In this document: positions 1 through 12,775 of the stretch, in pieces
How positions within the stretch are numbered: the stretch's first letter is position 1
Layout of the letters: every line of letters starts with the position of its first letter
Assembly: GCA_002633005.1 (NCBI GenBank)
Contig: NMRA01000027.1
Location: 1,190,063 to 1,254,062, forward strand
Length of the DNA: 64,000 nucleotides
Direction: 5' to 3'
From: Phoronis australis
Taxonomy: Eukaryota; Phoronida; Phoronidae
The notes under the pieces: model-generated
Databases searched by the model: none
The model's input: only the letters and a program-made list of their open reading frames with translations
What the model was told of the DNA's origin: nothing
Translations under genes and position numbers: made by a program

Positions 1-850
1 CGTTTAGACCGTCATCAGTGATCCTCAGTCTGGTTCTGGAAGAGCGCCACATTAGAAACACAGAGGGCGCAAGTAGCTTGGGTCTAGGTTGTTCGACCGC
101 TTTGCTGCAGCTACGATGGGTTCCTATTACGCATTATCTAGGTGTATCATTTGACGATCAGACCCCTCTAGTTTTTCTGGATCCACACTTGTGTAGGTTT
201 TGTATAACTTCAAGCATGAAACACAGCAGGTGTCGAAACAAGTTCGATAAAACGGGCTGCTATATTTTTCTCGGTTGCCACTCCCCGCGTTTGTCACAGT
301 GTGGGAGGTACCTTTACATTTGACTCTCGAGAGATTCCTGTAACTACTACGCATAAGCTGAATCTTGTTCGGATAATCCGGCTCTGCAGTCACGACCCTC
401 TAAGCTCTTCTCTTACGTAAGTCAACACTGGTGTCCTCGTGGACTCAAAGCACGTGTCATTATTTTGGAACTCTCCATGCTTTGGAGACAAGTTTCAGAC
501 GTACGGCGCCGACGTCGCTTGAAATTTTAAGTCTCGTTCAAGATCGCCTCTGAACATCTGGGATATTTGCTTAATTTTCTTCTTTACCGCTCTCGAATAG
601 TCGGTAAGTAATTCATGAATTTGAACAAATATCACGAGAACTATATCATTTCCCCCTATTTTAACAGTTCTCTGTTGAATTTGATGTTTTAACAATCAGT
701 ACGTCTGTGGAAAAGTGCGGAATTTCGTCGAGCTGATTGAGCAACCACGGCACAGAACTGGCGAGCATTTTCGTTCTGACATTCGCGTAGTCAAGCAATG
801 ACCCCAGGTCCCTATACACCCCCATTGTTTATATCTCACACCCGTTGGTG
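1..850. promoter_or_regulatory. CpG-richer segment, possible promoter or 5' non-coding exon
   Basis: By eye this stretch has several times more CpG than the next kilobase, with dense clusters around 240-400 and 495-560. A strong donor-like string (cttac|gtaagt) lies near 410-420 on the + strand. This is compatible with a promoter or untranslated first exon of the downstream gene, but no core promoter or coding potential is recognisable. It could equally be a fragment of a mobile element. The function is inferred only. Confidence 0.22.
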
Positions 851-3714
851 TGCGTTTCTCACTCGCCTTTAGACACTAGTTATTTACTGCCAGTCTAAGT
901 CAAACATTCAGTGACTCGGTGTTTGCCTTCTCGAAATGCTGGAATGTTACATCTGACTATCCTTTAAGCCAAGATCAATCTAAACAAACCGTAAATAGTT
1001 ATTTAGAGACAGGTTATGTGACTAATGTAAACCAATAAATTTGACTTTCAACAGAGATCTAAATTAATCAATTTTAAGGACTCTTGTTATCACACTTTCC
1101 CTTAAATTGCAAATCGGCTAATCTATTTGCTTTTTTATCAAACCATTGATCTATGATTCTTGTGAATCCAGGTCAATGCAAACTAAATTCTCATCATCTT
1201 GAACACCCTTCTATTACATTTTGTCCGTCAGTTGCTTTTTCAACCCTGAAAACTTTTCGTAACTCATATCCCAAGGTTATTCAGTAATCTCTTTATTATG
1301 TGACCACCTACTGCCCCCCATTGCTACTGACTGTTTACTTAATCTCATTCCATCCTACTGAATGGAACGAACTTGTCAAAGGTACATTGTGCGCAATGTT
1401 ATTTTTGATACTATTAAGTGATATGGTATTTAAAGATACTCATACTTGAAGGCAGGTAGCTACTTTAAATGGACAATCAGACTTTAAGCAAACATTTGAC
1501 TGTGTAGTGTACACCTCAGTTGACACCCATATTTTTATTTGTATGCAAATCTTATCAACTAGTCTTCTTTTTAATCTTGTATTTGTAATGGTGAACTGAA
1601 CTTTATAAGACTCAATTTCGCCTTAAAAGATTTATCTTCAGCGAGTGATTAACATTGTTGTTTAAAGTTGCAAGTTATGTAGTGATGTTTTGAAACATGT
1701 GCTTCAATGTTTCAATAGTGTGGCTTCAGTTTACTTATGTGACTTGCACAGTTTGTAGAGACCTGTTGTTGTTATTGTTAGACTTTCCCTGAGGCATGAT
1801 ACAAAGTTTATATTTTGTATTTGAACACTTAAATTGTTATTACAAGAACTTTGGGAGACCAGTGGAGTGCCCATGGATTGACAAACTTTTAAACCAGTTC
1901 AGAAATTTCACTTTCGCCAAACGGCTGTATTTTTATGCTTCACTTTTTAAGTTTAAGCTAAAAACTTACCGTAAAGCAGGAGCACTTGTGCTTTATTCAA
2001 CTGACAAACGGCATGTTGTGTGCAGTTGATCGAACTCAACAAACCTGTGTGTAGAATGGATACATCATTTCACCTGCTTCAGGCTCACTGTTTAGCGTAA
2101 TGTCAACTTGCCAAATGCGACCTGGTAAATTTCCCAGGTTACCAAATGGCGACTTTGGTCGCCAAAACAAAAAACTGTTTGGGCCGTTGCGAAAGTTCTG
2201 GCCTCTACAAAATAAACCCCAAAAATAAAATAAGCGAGATACCTGATATGAAACCAACTTCAATGAATGATTCCGACTCTTGTCTATCTACTTCCTGTAA
2301 TATTTTAAGCAAATGCATTTGACGACTTTGTGGCAACGTGGAATGTTACCAGGCCACCAAACAAAATCTGATGTTGCATTGACGACCTGTAGGTCGCCAA
2401 GTGAAAACTGCTGTGTAGACATGAGCTGACTGAAACACTTTCAGTTTAAAGAGGGCGGTAAAGAGGGCAGAAGAATTCAATGAGGGTTTAAATTCAGCTG
2501 CTGATATTAAAAGGGTACACAGCCCCTCTTAAGAAGCATGTGTATCATTGTAATACACTTGATACTTTATGTTTCAGATATATTGTATGTGGTGTAATAC
2601 ACAAGTTTATGGTAGTTATCTGTTTGAATCAGCTTGTCCATCTAACAGACCTCACTGTCTGAACCACAGCACTCCGTGGTCTGTGGTGGTTAGTGATAGC
2701 CTATCCACATCCTGTTGGTAGGGGGCACCTGTTCTTGATGTGCCCAAGAGAGGATGCTAGGATCACAGTGCTGTCAGTCAGGAAGTTACAGATAACTACA
2801 CAATGTATCTTGTGTTGAAACGAGATAACAACCGAATATTCACAGGCATTTGTTTTAGTGGGTCACAGGCTTGCTAGAAAGCAAAAGAATAAAATTGGTT
2901 GCTTCCATAAGTTTGTGAATGATTTCTTCTGAGGACTGGATAATTTATGATCAGTGTGCATGACTCAAAGTGATCATATATCTGAGTAATTGTCACTTGA
3001 TGAATTGTCATGGTGTGTACCTGACAATATATTAAAGGGGCACAATTGGCAATCCACACATGCTCATCTACCATTTTTCACTCTGTCGAAAATTGCATGA
3101 ATATAAGATAAACAGTTGTACATTATTCCACCCCAAAACACTGTACATGATGACAGAAACTTGATTCTGTCAAATATTTTAGTCCTACCCCATTTGGAAA
3201 GGAAATCCGGCTCCCAAAAATGTGGACAAATTGTCTCTTCCAAAACCACCACACTTGAATGCCAATCAATGCTCAACATAAGCAGGTTGCAGAATGCGGC
3301 CAAAAAGAATGTTAGCCAACTGTTTTTTGCAGTCTTGGACTGTTTGACCTGAAATGATCACTACAGATTCCTCAGCCATTAGACCGCATTGGTTAAATGT
3401 TATAACAGGCTGCCATTTTGTAGAAAAGTAAGCTGCCACCAGATAAATAGACTTTACTCATTCACAGCACTGAGCCAAGCAGGTTAAAGGGACGTTGTCG
3501 TTTTTTGGATAATTGTTGCATGGGATAGACTTCAATGAAATTAAAGCAACAAAATCTGTTGTATATTTAAGATTTCATTATAAATATCTGTTCTATGCCA
3601 GACAGCAGAAACCAAGGGTTGTGACTTAACGAGTTGAATACCTTAAAATATTGTGCAATTTAGTCTGCTATGGAGCTGTTATCAGGGGGTTCCACATTCA
3701 AAAGAAAGTCACTT
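851..3714. other. non-coding, AT-rich sequence without recognised gene
   Basis: No reading frame has coding character on either strand and the open frames are short. Around 2085-2410 there is a GC-richer patch with repeated 'ggtcgcc/ggcgacc' words, in both orientations, that may be an eroded mobile element. No ends could be defined. Nothing else is supported. Confidence 0.5.
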
Positions 3715-3734
3715 TCATCGCCGATAAATTAAGA

Positions 3735-3865
3735 CCGCAAGCTCAGTGAGGAGCTGGAAAATCAAAAGGTTTAGGTGTGCGGTCCAGTTTGATTCGAACC
3801 TTCGACCTCATGAGCTGGAGACAGACACTGACACCACTGTAGGCCACACTGCCTCCTCCTTATTG
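3735..3865 (-). mobile_element. tRNA-derived SINE fragment
   Basis: Read on the minus strand this stretch contains an A-box-like string (tggcctacagtgg, at 3834-3846) followed by a B box (ggttcgaatc, at 3791-3800). This is the spacing and order of an internal RNA polymerase III promoter of a tRNA gene. The intervening 'ctcatgaggtcgaa' is typical of tRNA-headed SINEs. No cloverleaf could be folded convincingly, so it is called a SINE head rather than a functional tRNA. The body probably continues toward lower coordinates, where its end is unclear. Confidence 0.55.
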
Positions 3866-4343
3866 TGTAAGATATAATCTTCATACATGCCATTTGTGTA
3901 TGGAGACTAACTCATACCATGGCTGATTTGCAATTATTTCTAGAGACTGGTTTTTGTAGGCAACTGGGAACAATATCCTAGTATGAAAGGTGAAGAAAAT
4001 CTCGTTGCCTTTTGTGCTGTGTTTCAACTTGTGGTTGGCATTTCAATGCGTATCTATTCATTTTTCTGATATTTTCGTCCAGCAATAATTTCACGAATAC
4101 TAGAAGCAGTGTGTCTGTTCAGTGTATCTCTTGTTTAAATCAAGATACCGGTAAAGCAGACCCAGCACTCTGTCTGTTCAAATATGTCAAGTTGTCAGTT
4201 GTTCAAATTTGTGAATTCATGGACTTCGGTTTCTCAGTTTACTAAACTAACAACCATTCATGTTGTCCTTGAGAACTGAAGCATCCAGTTGCCCTTGTGT
4301 TTATCATGTGGTAAACCTTTTTTTAATGTTTCTTTCTGTATAC

Positions 4344-4481
4344 CAGTGCTGTAGTGGAGTATAGGCGCACGTAGGCGCAGCCAACCACCTTTTGGCATTT
4401 AACGTAGCGCCTAATCACCGTAAGTTACATTCAGTACTCAAGGTGGTGCGGTGGGTTTTAGGCGCCTTATTTTCAACACTG
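4344..4481. mobile_element. 138-bp hAT-type MITE with 8-bp target-site duplication
   Basis: The ends are inverted repeats: cagtgctg at 4344-4351 and caacactg at 4474-4481. AGGCGC words lie further in on both sides. The flanks are ctgtatac (4336-4343) and ctgtatat (4482-4489), a 7 of 8 match. The CAGTG-type end and 8-bp duplication are characteristic of non-autonomous hAT elements. It has no coding capacity. Confidence 0.7.
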
Positions 4482-4489
4482 CTGTATAT

Positions 4490-5885
4490 ATGTTTAATCG
4501 TTCATCAGACTTCTGCCTTACCCTAGTTATCGGATATGTGTGTGGAGGCTCTACTTAAAAATGGAGTAAGTTGTAATAGTGCGAGTTGTTCTAGGGTAGG
4601 CTGTGTGTGGATGGGACTTTAGATTGTTATCCCTGTTGGAGACTTAATGTTGGTACTTCTGATTCCCACTGTGTTCTTAAACAGTAAAATCTATAAGGTG
4701 TAATAAGGCTCTCAACTTTTTTTTAAGATCTACACCATACCTATGGCCAGACAATGATTTTTAGAAATTCTGGGCATTCTGAACAATGTTAAAAGTCTTT
4801 CGAAGAATGAAGATCAAGTTTGGCAGTTATTTGTATCTGAAATTGGTGAGATTTTATGGTGAAGAATTATAGCAATCATCTGTTCATCTACCTTTAGTCT
4901 AAGATTTTTTAACTGTGGTGTCATACATTGTACTAATAGTGTACTTTATGGACACTTTCCAGGCTTTGGTACACCATCAAAGTTTTGATTCCGGGTATCA
5001 CTGATAAAGTGTCTGAGATATTTGAGTAGGCTTTGGTCTTCGAATTAGATGGAGGGTTCAGTACACTTCTTTGTGTGGTCTGTGCCAACAAGCAGGGCAG
5101 TGCAGTCTGGGTTCAACAAACTTCAGGTGCAACCCCCTGTTACATGTCAACTTCTCCACACATAACAAAAGACTGCAAGTTATGCTTAGCAGTGTTAACC
5201 ACAGGACTTGGTAACCTGTGTAGAACATTCTAGGTGTGTTGGGAAAACTGGGTTATGAATTTTGTAGGCATTTGAGTACGTTATGTTGTGATGGGGGAAT
5301 TCTGGGAAACTAGAGCTATCTGCTGGTGTTACAATGGTGCCAGATTCGACCAACATTTCTATTTAAGTCAGCTCCAGCTTGGAGCCATGATATATAGGTC
5401 TCTAGTATGGTGTAACTAAATTTCAATTATTAAAGCTACTCTAAACCGTGTCTGGGTGTTAAAAAACGTTAAGTTAACAAATGTAAAAGAAATGCTGTCA
5501 TGTTCTTATCTTTTATTTGAATAGAAATTTGTTGCAATTAATCACCTGAGAATTCCCCTTATGGCCATGGCTAGATGGGTCTGAAAGCAACCCACCTGTG
5601 GTGAGTATCGTTTATGGTTTTGGGTTGTGCATCTTTAAGCCATGCAATGCTGGTAATTTGTTTCACATACATACCATGTGGTAAATGGGTAGGTAGGGTA
5701 CATTATGGGGTCATTTTCTGTATCTTACTACAACCTCACCACCTATAAGCAATTTATTTTGGTGATTAATGAAATTGATTGGGATTGACAGAACTCCATA
5801 GCATGTTGTACACTTTTTCTGTGGGTTACGTCTGATTTCTGATCAGCTCGGATGATGATTGTGCCCCTGTTCTGGTTGTACTCTA
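4490..5885. other. non-coding sequence, nothing recognised
   Basis: No coding character, RNA gene or clear repeat was seen. Donor-like strings are present (for example gtgagt near 5600), but the frames leading to them contain stops. Confidence 0.5.
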
Positions 5886-6296
5886 CAGTCCCGTTTAGAC
5901 ATCAAATTTTGGCCCGGCACAACTGACACGGAGCAAACTGATCGGTGTCAAGCAGCTGTTTACACACACAACTCACTAACTGTGGCGAGACGGTAGTTGT
6001 AGGCTAGGGAGGAGAACGCACATGCGCAGGTTTACAAATGGTGGGAGTTGCTGGTCATTACACAAGCACAGTAGAGATGACCCTTTCCTCCTTGCCTCAG
6101 TTTCGCGTTTAGACGTATAATTGACACGGAGCAATATGATCGAGCGCAAATTGTTCTACCTCACAAACGGATGGCAAAAGTTGTCACCGTGGTGTCAGTT
6201 GCTCCTGGTCAGCCCCGTTTATACTCATACTTGCGCTAGAACATCTTGTCATGTGTCAGCTGATCCGTGTCAACTTTTGCAGTGTAAATGGCACTA
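5886..6296. mobile_element. compound foldback/MITE-like element
   Basis: The left end (cagtcccgtttagac) is imperfectly complementary to the right end (gtgtaaatggcacta). A related motif, cgtttagac followed by ttgacacggagca, occurs near 5891, again near 6104, and inverted near 6250-6291. This looks like a short inverted-repeat element, possibly one copy nested in or duplicated within another. No clear target-site duplication was found, so the boundaries are tentative. It contains no gene. Confidence 0.4.
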
Positions 6297-8593
6297 ATAC
6301 CATGTTATGAATATTGCCTTAACACAGGTTACCCCTATCCTCCAGCAGTAGCATTACCTTATCCTTTGTGTTTTCAAAAGCTTATTTAGTGAAAATAACT
6401 GGGTACAGACTATGTCATAGCAGTGAAAAAGCTGATTACTATTCAGTTCATAACATTTGGCCTATACAACAGTTGTCTATGAATATAATCAGACAAATTC
6501 AGCTCCTATTGTTGGATGAACTGGGCAGGTGTTTATGACTACAATCAGATACTTATAGGTTTGAACCTGAAGGGTAAACAATCTGATTGAGACTTCTGGG
6601 CTACAAATGTAGTTTGCACCTAAAGCATTTGTTTTTTGCATAAGTAGCTTGACAAAACCTTTACTGAACGCTTAGGTTACAGGTTTTTTATGTCCACCCC
6701 ATCCCCCTCTCCCATGGCATTAAGCAAATCTTACGGTAACAGGATTTGCACACAAGTGCGCGAAAAAGCATGCTCTGTTTATCCCCGAAGTATCCAGCGA
6801 AGTCTTCAGTACTGATAATGAGAGGCTTGATGGGCTGTCACGGATTGAAGTGAGCTTAAGTCGCTATTTATTGGGCCTGACTGAATGTGTTAGATGAGAT
6901 AATTGCGGACGTAAACCAACACACCGTTTAGCGTACAAGTTTTAAAGTACAAAAACGAACTGTAAGTAAGGCAAACGGCCAACATATAACTGTTTTTAAA
7001 ATTGAAAAGTAAATAGTAGCCGTCTTTGAATTTTTATAATCGGTGCGTTATAAGAGAAATTGGAAAATAGGTTTTCTTCGGCACTGTGGCTAATTATGAG
7101 CCACGAACATTACTAAATTTGTGAATAGATTAGGACGGGTTATAAGTCGCAGTCAGGCTCAGACTCGCCTAAGCGGTGGGGTAAAAAAACTCCAAATGTT
7201 AGTGTAGGATTTTTCTAAAGAGGCCATTTACATGATATACTGTTCACAACCCCTCAAGTCTTTAGTATACTGTTCGATATCATTTTCATCCTAAAATTGT
7301 GAAGACTGCAAAGCAGATTGCTCTTGACTTTTCATAACCTAAGCTAAATTATGTTGCGCTCAGTCAACCTTGAGTTTTTTATACTCTTATCTTTCAAACA
7401 CAAGCCAATATAAGCTCATAAAACTGTCTGGGCTGGTAAAGCAGTCTATATGGGCTGTGTTTGTCTTGTCCTAGAGGGACAGTTGCGCCTGGTGTTGTGT
7501 TCACCCTTCATCAGCCACTTACAAAGCCAGTGACCCAGAACTGACCTGTCATCAAACAATGCCATCAAGAAGGTTGTCATCACAGGCATTAGCTCAGTTT
7601 GACTACTGACTGCTTGGACCTGCTGCGATTGTTGACATTTTCGTTTCTCTTTTGGGTAAGTTTGGTATGGGTATCAAATGAAAAAAATAATCGAGCTACG
7701 GCAGTTTTGTTTCATTGAGCGATCTAGGTCTGGTTAGCTTCAGTAAAATCTCACCAGTTTTGAACCAAATAAGTGACATAGCTAGTCTTCTTTTCATTTT
7801 CAATAGACTTGTAATTGTTGAGAATGCATTCAAGTCACCAAATCATTGTCTGATGGCAGGTAAGGTGGATAACAAGATGAAGCATTTATTCTGTATATAC
7901 TTATCTTTTATGAATAAACTGAAAAGTTGACATTTCACTAATATGCCATAATGTCTTTTAAATTGACAATCAACTTGTGCATCAATTCTCTCATGGACAA
8001 CTTGCAATTGAGCAATGTTGTATCCACTGAACAAACTTGTTTCTGGTGTCATAAGGCAGGTGATAGGCATGAAGTCACTTTGTGCATACATTAACTGGAG
8101 GGAACTAAACGTTCGTACAAACTTGGCATTGCACATACATAGCTGCTTTACTTCATCTGTTAACGCAGGGAATTGCCCTAGGGTAAAATTGGTTGTGGAT
8201 GGTTGTACTACTAGCTTTGAAGAAGTGTTGTAGGTCTTACAATTGTTGTCGAGTTCAACTTTGGTCACACATTCATTTGTTCCTGGTTATTTTGTCTCTG
8301 AGATAACTAGTCATGGATAGCTACCCGTCAGGACCCAGGCATGGATTCAGTACTGGAGGGGGGAGGGGGCTGTGTGTTACAGTCTTGGTTGGGTGTAGTG
8401 CCCTTCCTATGCAGAAATAGCTGTTCGAGCAGGACCTCCATGCCCCTGAACCTGAATCTGGATCTACTCCTGGACTGTGTAGATTGAAAGGTAGATTGTG
8501 CATTGGTTAGACAGCCTCAACTTTCATAGTAACTTAACACTGATATGAGCTAAGCATCGATGTAAACTGCGAAGTTAATTGAATTGTTCATAC
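6297..8593. other. non-coding sequence, no supported gene
   Basis: The longest frame is 141 codons on the minus strand (7843-8268). Its composition is not gene-like, it matches no family I recognise, and a chance frame of that length is expected in 64 kb of AT-rich DNA. No other feature is supported. Confidence 0.5.
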
Positions 8594-10414
8594 CAGCATC
8601 CGTAGTTTACGGAATAGAAGTAAACGATAGATGACGCTGTCATCATTGAAGTAATCGTAAGGTAGCGCTGATGCATCCCATGTGTGCTAAGATTTTTTAT
8701 GTGACAATTTGAGAACATTCATTACGTGTGCTGATTGACATAAAACTTACTTCTTATTCAACTGGTGATTATTGGAGCAAAATATAAACTACTATTAGGG
8801 ATGATACTGCCCTTTAATTGTTGACGATAGCAGTCTGTGGCCCATGGCAATAACTTCGATGAGAATGGAGTTGAGTGTTCATATCACACCATTGCATGGA
8901 TGCACTGTTGTTATATCCAACTGTTTACTGCTAAGTGCCACTGTTAATTTTGATCTGGGACTCGAGTTTACCTTCATACTGACTGCAACTCCCCAAAACA
9001 TCAACAAGTTGACTGACGAGAGGTACTTTTAACTGGCAGGTAGTTAACACCTGGTTACATTGTAGCCACTGGGCAAGGAAATTCCAGACAAACTGACCTT
9101 GCTTTGTGTGCAAATGTGTCTGCCATCTGTGAGCAGCTCATTAAAATCACTTCCATTTCAAATGAATTTGAATTCGAAATTTAAATATGATTATAAATGC
9201 AAGTTTGGTCTGTTGATCAAAGCATTCTCTTCCTTGTGTCTTGTTGGACTATGGACTATAACTGATCACCTGTCCCTTGACTTGGTAATCCTCATTGGAT
9301 TGACTGAGGCTCTTGTGATGGTTTTGAGGGTTGTGCTAGGTTCAATTAATAATATGCAGGCTGCCCTACACACTTGAGTGGACTTTGAAAGGTTGGTTTC
9401 TTATTTTTTTTACTGATAACTGATGCGGAGTCAGCTAGGTTTTCTGCAAGTTATCCTCTTCCTCTCAAAAAATATTTTGACCGAAATTAGTGAAGGAAGT
9501 CTTTTGGTTTCGTGAACTATTGCTTGTCTGCGTCGGTAACTTTGCTTCTAAATTTCCTACATTGCTGAGTTGCTTAAAACTTTAATATTTTGTCTCCTGA
9601 ATAACTATCGATTGTTCCACTGATTGCGTCAAGTACGTTATTCGACAATGGCAGTGTCGCTTGGTCATGTGATGCCTTTGTTAACCAGGGTACTGAAATT
9701 CTTCAGTTTGTCGCACGATATGCCGGGCAATTATTTTGTCAAATTTCGCAAAAATTAGTATAAAAAAACTTGACGTCAAAAAACAATATTTATTGAAACA
9801 TCGATGGTTTGCAGCAAGATTATCAGGCTATGAAGAATAGAAAAATGACAGGTTTGTCAATTACTGTTGTGCGAAATAAGCAAAGAATTGTTGTGTAGCT
9901 GTTTATGCAACCGGGCCTAGGTTCACAAATTTTAAGTGTTTACTGTTCATTGTAATTCATGTATGTAGGATTTTAACTGGCTGTTGTGACTTTGGGCAGT
10001 TTTTCAAGTGCAGTTACATTAATATGTAGAACCCTTCTAAATTTTGACTGCTTGGAAGTTAGTATGCCTGGTGGATATATCCCCATGATGATCTGTCTCC
10101 CAGTATCCATGTTTTTGAAATTATATACCGACTGATTGGTCACATCTCCAATGTTTACTCCAGAGAGGGCGTACCAGTCTGCGGTAAAATGTTATCAGTT
10201 TAGGACATAATACGGCAGGGGTGTGAAATTTTATTTTGTTATTTTTTCAGTGAAAGATGTACAGTACCAAATTGAATGCTTTTCCAAGTTCATTGTTTTG
10301 CACCACAGCTGCCATCAAACGAGTTACGAACATTCTTGGGCTTCACAACAATGTCAGAATACCTTGGAAATGAATAAAAATATAATTTTTGGCAAGGAAG
10401 ATTTTATCGTAATA
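8594..10414. repeat. 1.82-kb tandem duplication, copy A
   Basis: This segment runs from cagcatccgtagtttacgg to ttttatcgtaata. It is repeated almost base for base at 10416-12244 after a single N. Differences between the copies are scattered substitutions and small indels, such as 3 extra bases near 8720 in this copy. No coding content is recognised; the frames inside are duplicated along with it. It may be a genuine tandem duplication or two haplotypes placed end to end by the assembler. Confidence 0.9.
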
Positions 10415-10415
10415 N
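10415..10415. other. single ambiguous base at the duplication junction
   Basis: The N falls exactly between the end of copy A and the start of copy B. This is the position expected of an assembler join rather than a random low-quality base. Confidence 0.9.
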
Positions 10416-12244
10416 CAGCATCCGTAGTTTACGGAATAGAAGTAAACGATAGATGACGCTGTCATCATTGAAGTAATCGTAAGGTAGCGCTGATGCATCC
10501 CATGTGTGCTAAGATTTTTTATGTGACAATTTGAGAACATTTACGTGTGCTGATTGACATAAAACTTACTTCTTATTCAATTGGTGATTATTGGAGCAAA
10601 ATATAAACTACTATTAGGGATGATACTGCCCTTTAATATTGTTGACGATAGCAGTCTGTGGCCCATGGCAATAACTTCTATGAGAATGGAGTTGATTGGT
10701 CATATCACACCATAGCATGGATGCACTGTTGTTTTATCCAAGTGTTTACTGCTAAGTGCCACTGTTAATTTTGATCTAGGACTGGAGTTTACCTTCATAC
10801 TGACTGCAACTCCCCAAAACATCAACAAGTTGACTGACGAGAGGTACTTTTAACTGGCAGGTAGTTAACACCTGGTTATATTGTAGCCACTGGGCAAGGA
10901 AATTCCAGAGAAACTGACCTTGCTTTGTGCACAAATGTGTCTGCCATCTGTGAGCAGCTCATTAAAATCACTTCCATTTCAAATGAATTTGAATTTGAAA
11001 TTTAAATATGATTATAAATGCAAGTTTGGTCTGTTGATCAAAGTATTCTCTTCCTTGTGTATTTTTGGACTATGGACTATAACTGATCACCTGTCCCTTG
11101 ACTTGGTAATCCTCAATGGATTGACTGAGGCTCTTGTGATGGTTTTGAGGGTTGTGCTAGATTCAATTAATAATATGCAGGCTGCCCTACACACTTGAGT
11201 GGATTTTGAAAGGTTGGTTTCTTATTTTTTTTTACTGATAACTGATGCGGAGTCAAGTAGGTTTTCTGCAAGTTATCCTCTTCCTCTCAAAAAATATTTT
11301 GACCGAAATTAGTGAAGGAAGTCTTTTGGTTTCGTGAACTATTGCTTGTCTGCGTCGGTAAGTTTGCTTCTAAATTTCCTACATTGCTGAGTTGCTAAAA
11401 ACTTTAATATTTTGTCGCCTGAATAACTATCGATTGTTCCACGGGTTGCGTCAAGTACGTTGTTCGACAATGGCAGTGTCGCTTGGTCAGTGATGCCTTT
11501 GTTATCCAGGGTACTGAAATTCTTCAGTTTGTCGCACGATATGCCGGGCAATTATTTTGTCAAATTTCGCAAAAATTAGTACTAAAAAACTTGACGTCAA
11601 AAAACAATATTTATTGAAACATCGATGGTTTGCAGCAAGATTATCAGGCTATGAAAAATAGAAAAATGACAGGTTTGTCAATTACTGTTGTGCGAAATAA
11701 GCAAAGAATTGTTGTGTAACTGTTTATGCAACCGGGCCTAGGTGCACAAATATTAAGTGTTTACTGTTCATTGTAATTCATGTATGTAGGATTTTAACTC
11801 GCTGTTGTGACTTTGGGCAGTTTTTCAAGTGCAGTTACATTAATATGTAGAACCCTTCTAAATTTTGACTGCTTGGAAGTTAGTATGCCTGGTGGATTTA
11901 TCCCCATGATGATCTGTCTCCCAGTATCCATGTTTTTGAAATTATATACTGACTGATTGGTCACATCTCCAATGTTTACTCCAGAGAGGGCGTACCAGTC
12001 TGCGGTAAAATGTTATCAGTTTAGCCGGGACATACGGTAATACGGCAGGGTTGTGAAATTTTATTTTGTTATTTTTTCAGTGAAAGATGTACAGTACCAA
12101 ATTGAATGCTTTTCCAAGTTCATTGTTTTGCACCACAGCTGCCATCAAACGAGTTACGAACATTCTTGGGCTTCACAACAATGTCAGAATACCTTGGAAA
12201 TGAATAAAAATATAATTTTTGGCAAGGAAGATTTTATCGTAATA
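10416..12244. repeat. 1.82-kb tandem duplication, copy B
   Basis: Second copy of the segment at 8594-10414, in the same orientation and order throughout, slightly longer because of small insertions (for example near 12025-12040). Unique sequence resumes at gcttgtttgcgg (12245). Confidence 0.9.
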
Positions 12245-12609
12245 GCTTGTTTGCGGTCTATATCCTGTTTATACTCACTTGAACCCAGGATTGTCATATA
12301 TAGAGCCATGAACATGTCACATTACATGTTTACCAATGACCACTCAGTATTGTTGAGACCATTGTCAGCTTCGGATTTGTCTAGCACTCAAACATAATGT
12401 ACTTGGGTACAGGTAACAGTATGAATCATCAGTGTCAGGTGTAAGTGAATGAGTTCTTTTTTCAAGGTATTGTCATGTTTGTACTTGGTGTGAGGTATTG
12501 TTAAAAATAAAGTTGGTGGATATAACAATTTTTAATTGAATGTTTATTTACTGATACCAACACCATTGTCTTTATACTTGTTTCACAGGCTTTGTCATAA
12601 TGAATGTGA

Positions 12610-12775
12610 AAGTTGCATTTTTAAAGCCCTGCATGCCAAAGTAGAGCACTTGACTATAAAAAATCCTTTACAACGTGTTGGAGAACCGTACATAAATTAC
12701 AATATTTGAAAGTTTCATTTAATTTTGACTAGCCTTCTCTGAGATATCGTGTTCTAAAATTTGCCAAATTTGAAC
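12610..12775 (+). repeat. dispersed intronic repeat family, 3' fragment
   Basis: This resembles the 3' part of the roughly 450-bp family seen also at 14578, 37779, 39161 and 51841. Shared words include tgaaagtttcattt and gagatatcgtgttc in the same order. Confidence 0.4.

Noticed and set aside
3735-3865. Functional tRNA gene on the minus strand
   Set aside because: A and B boxes are present, but I could not form an acceptor stem or a normal anticodon arm. A SINE head is the simpler reading.
7843-8268. 141-codon open frame on the minus strand
   Set aside because: No recognisable family, no coding-like composition, and a chance frame of that length is expected in a window this size and base composition.
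8844-11198. Duplicated 92-codon frames (9099-9377 and 10920-11198) as paralogous small genes
   Set aside because: Their similarity is fully explained by the 1.82-kb DNA duplication, which is equally similar outside the frames.
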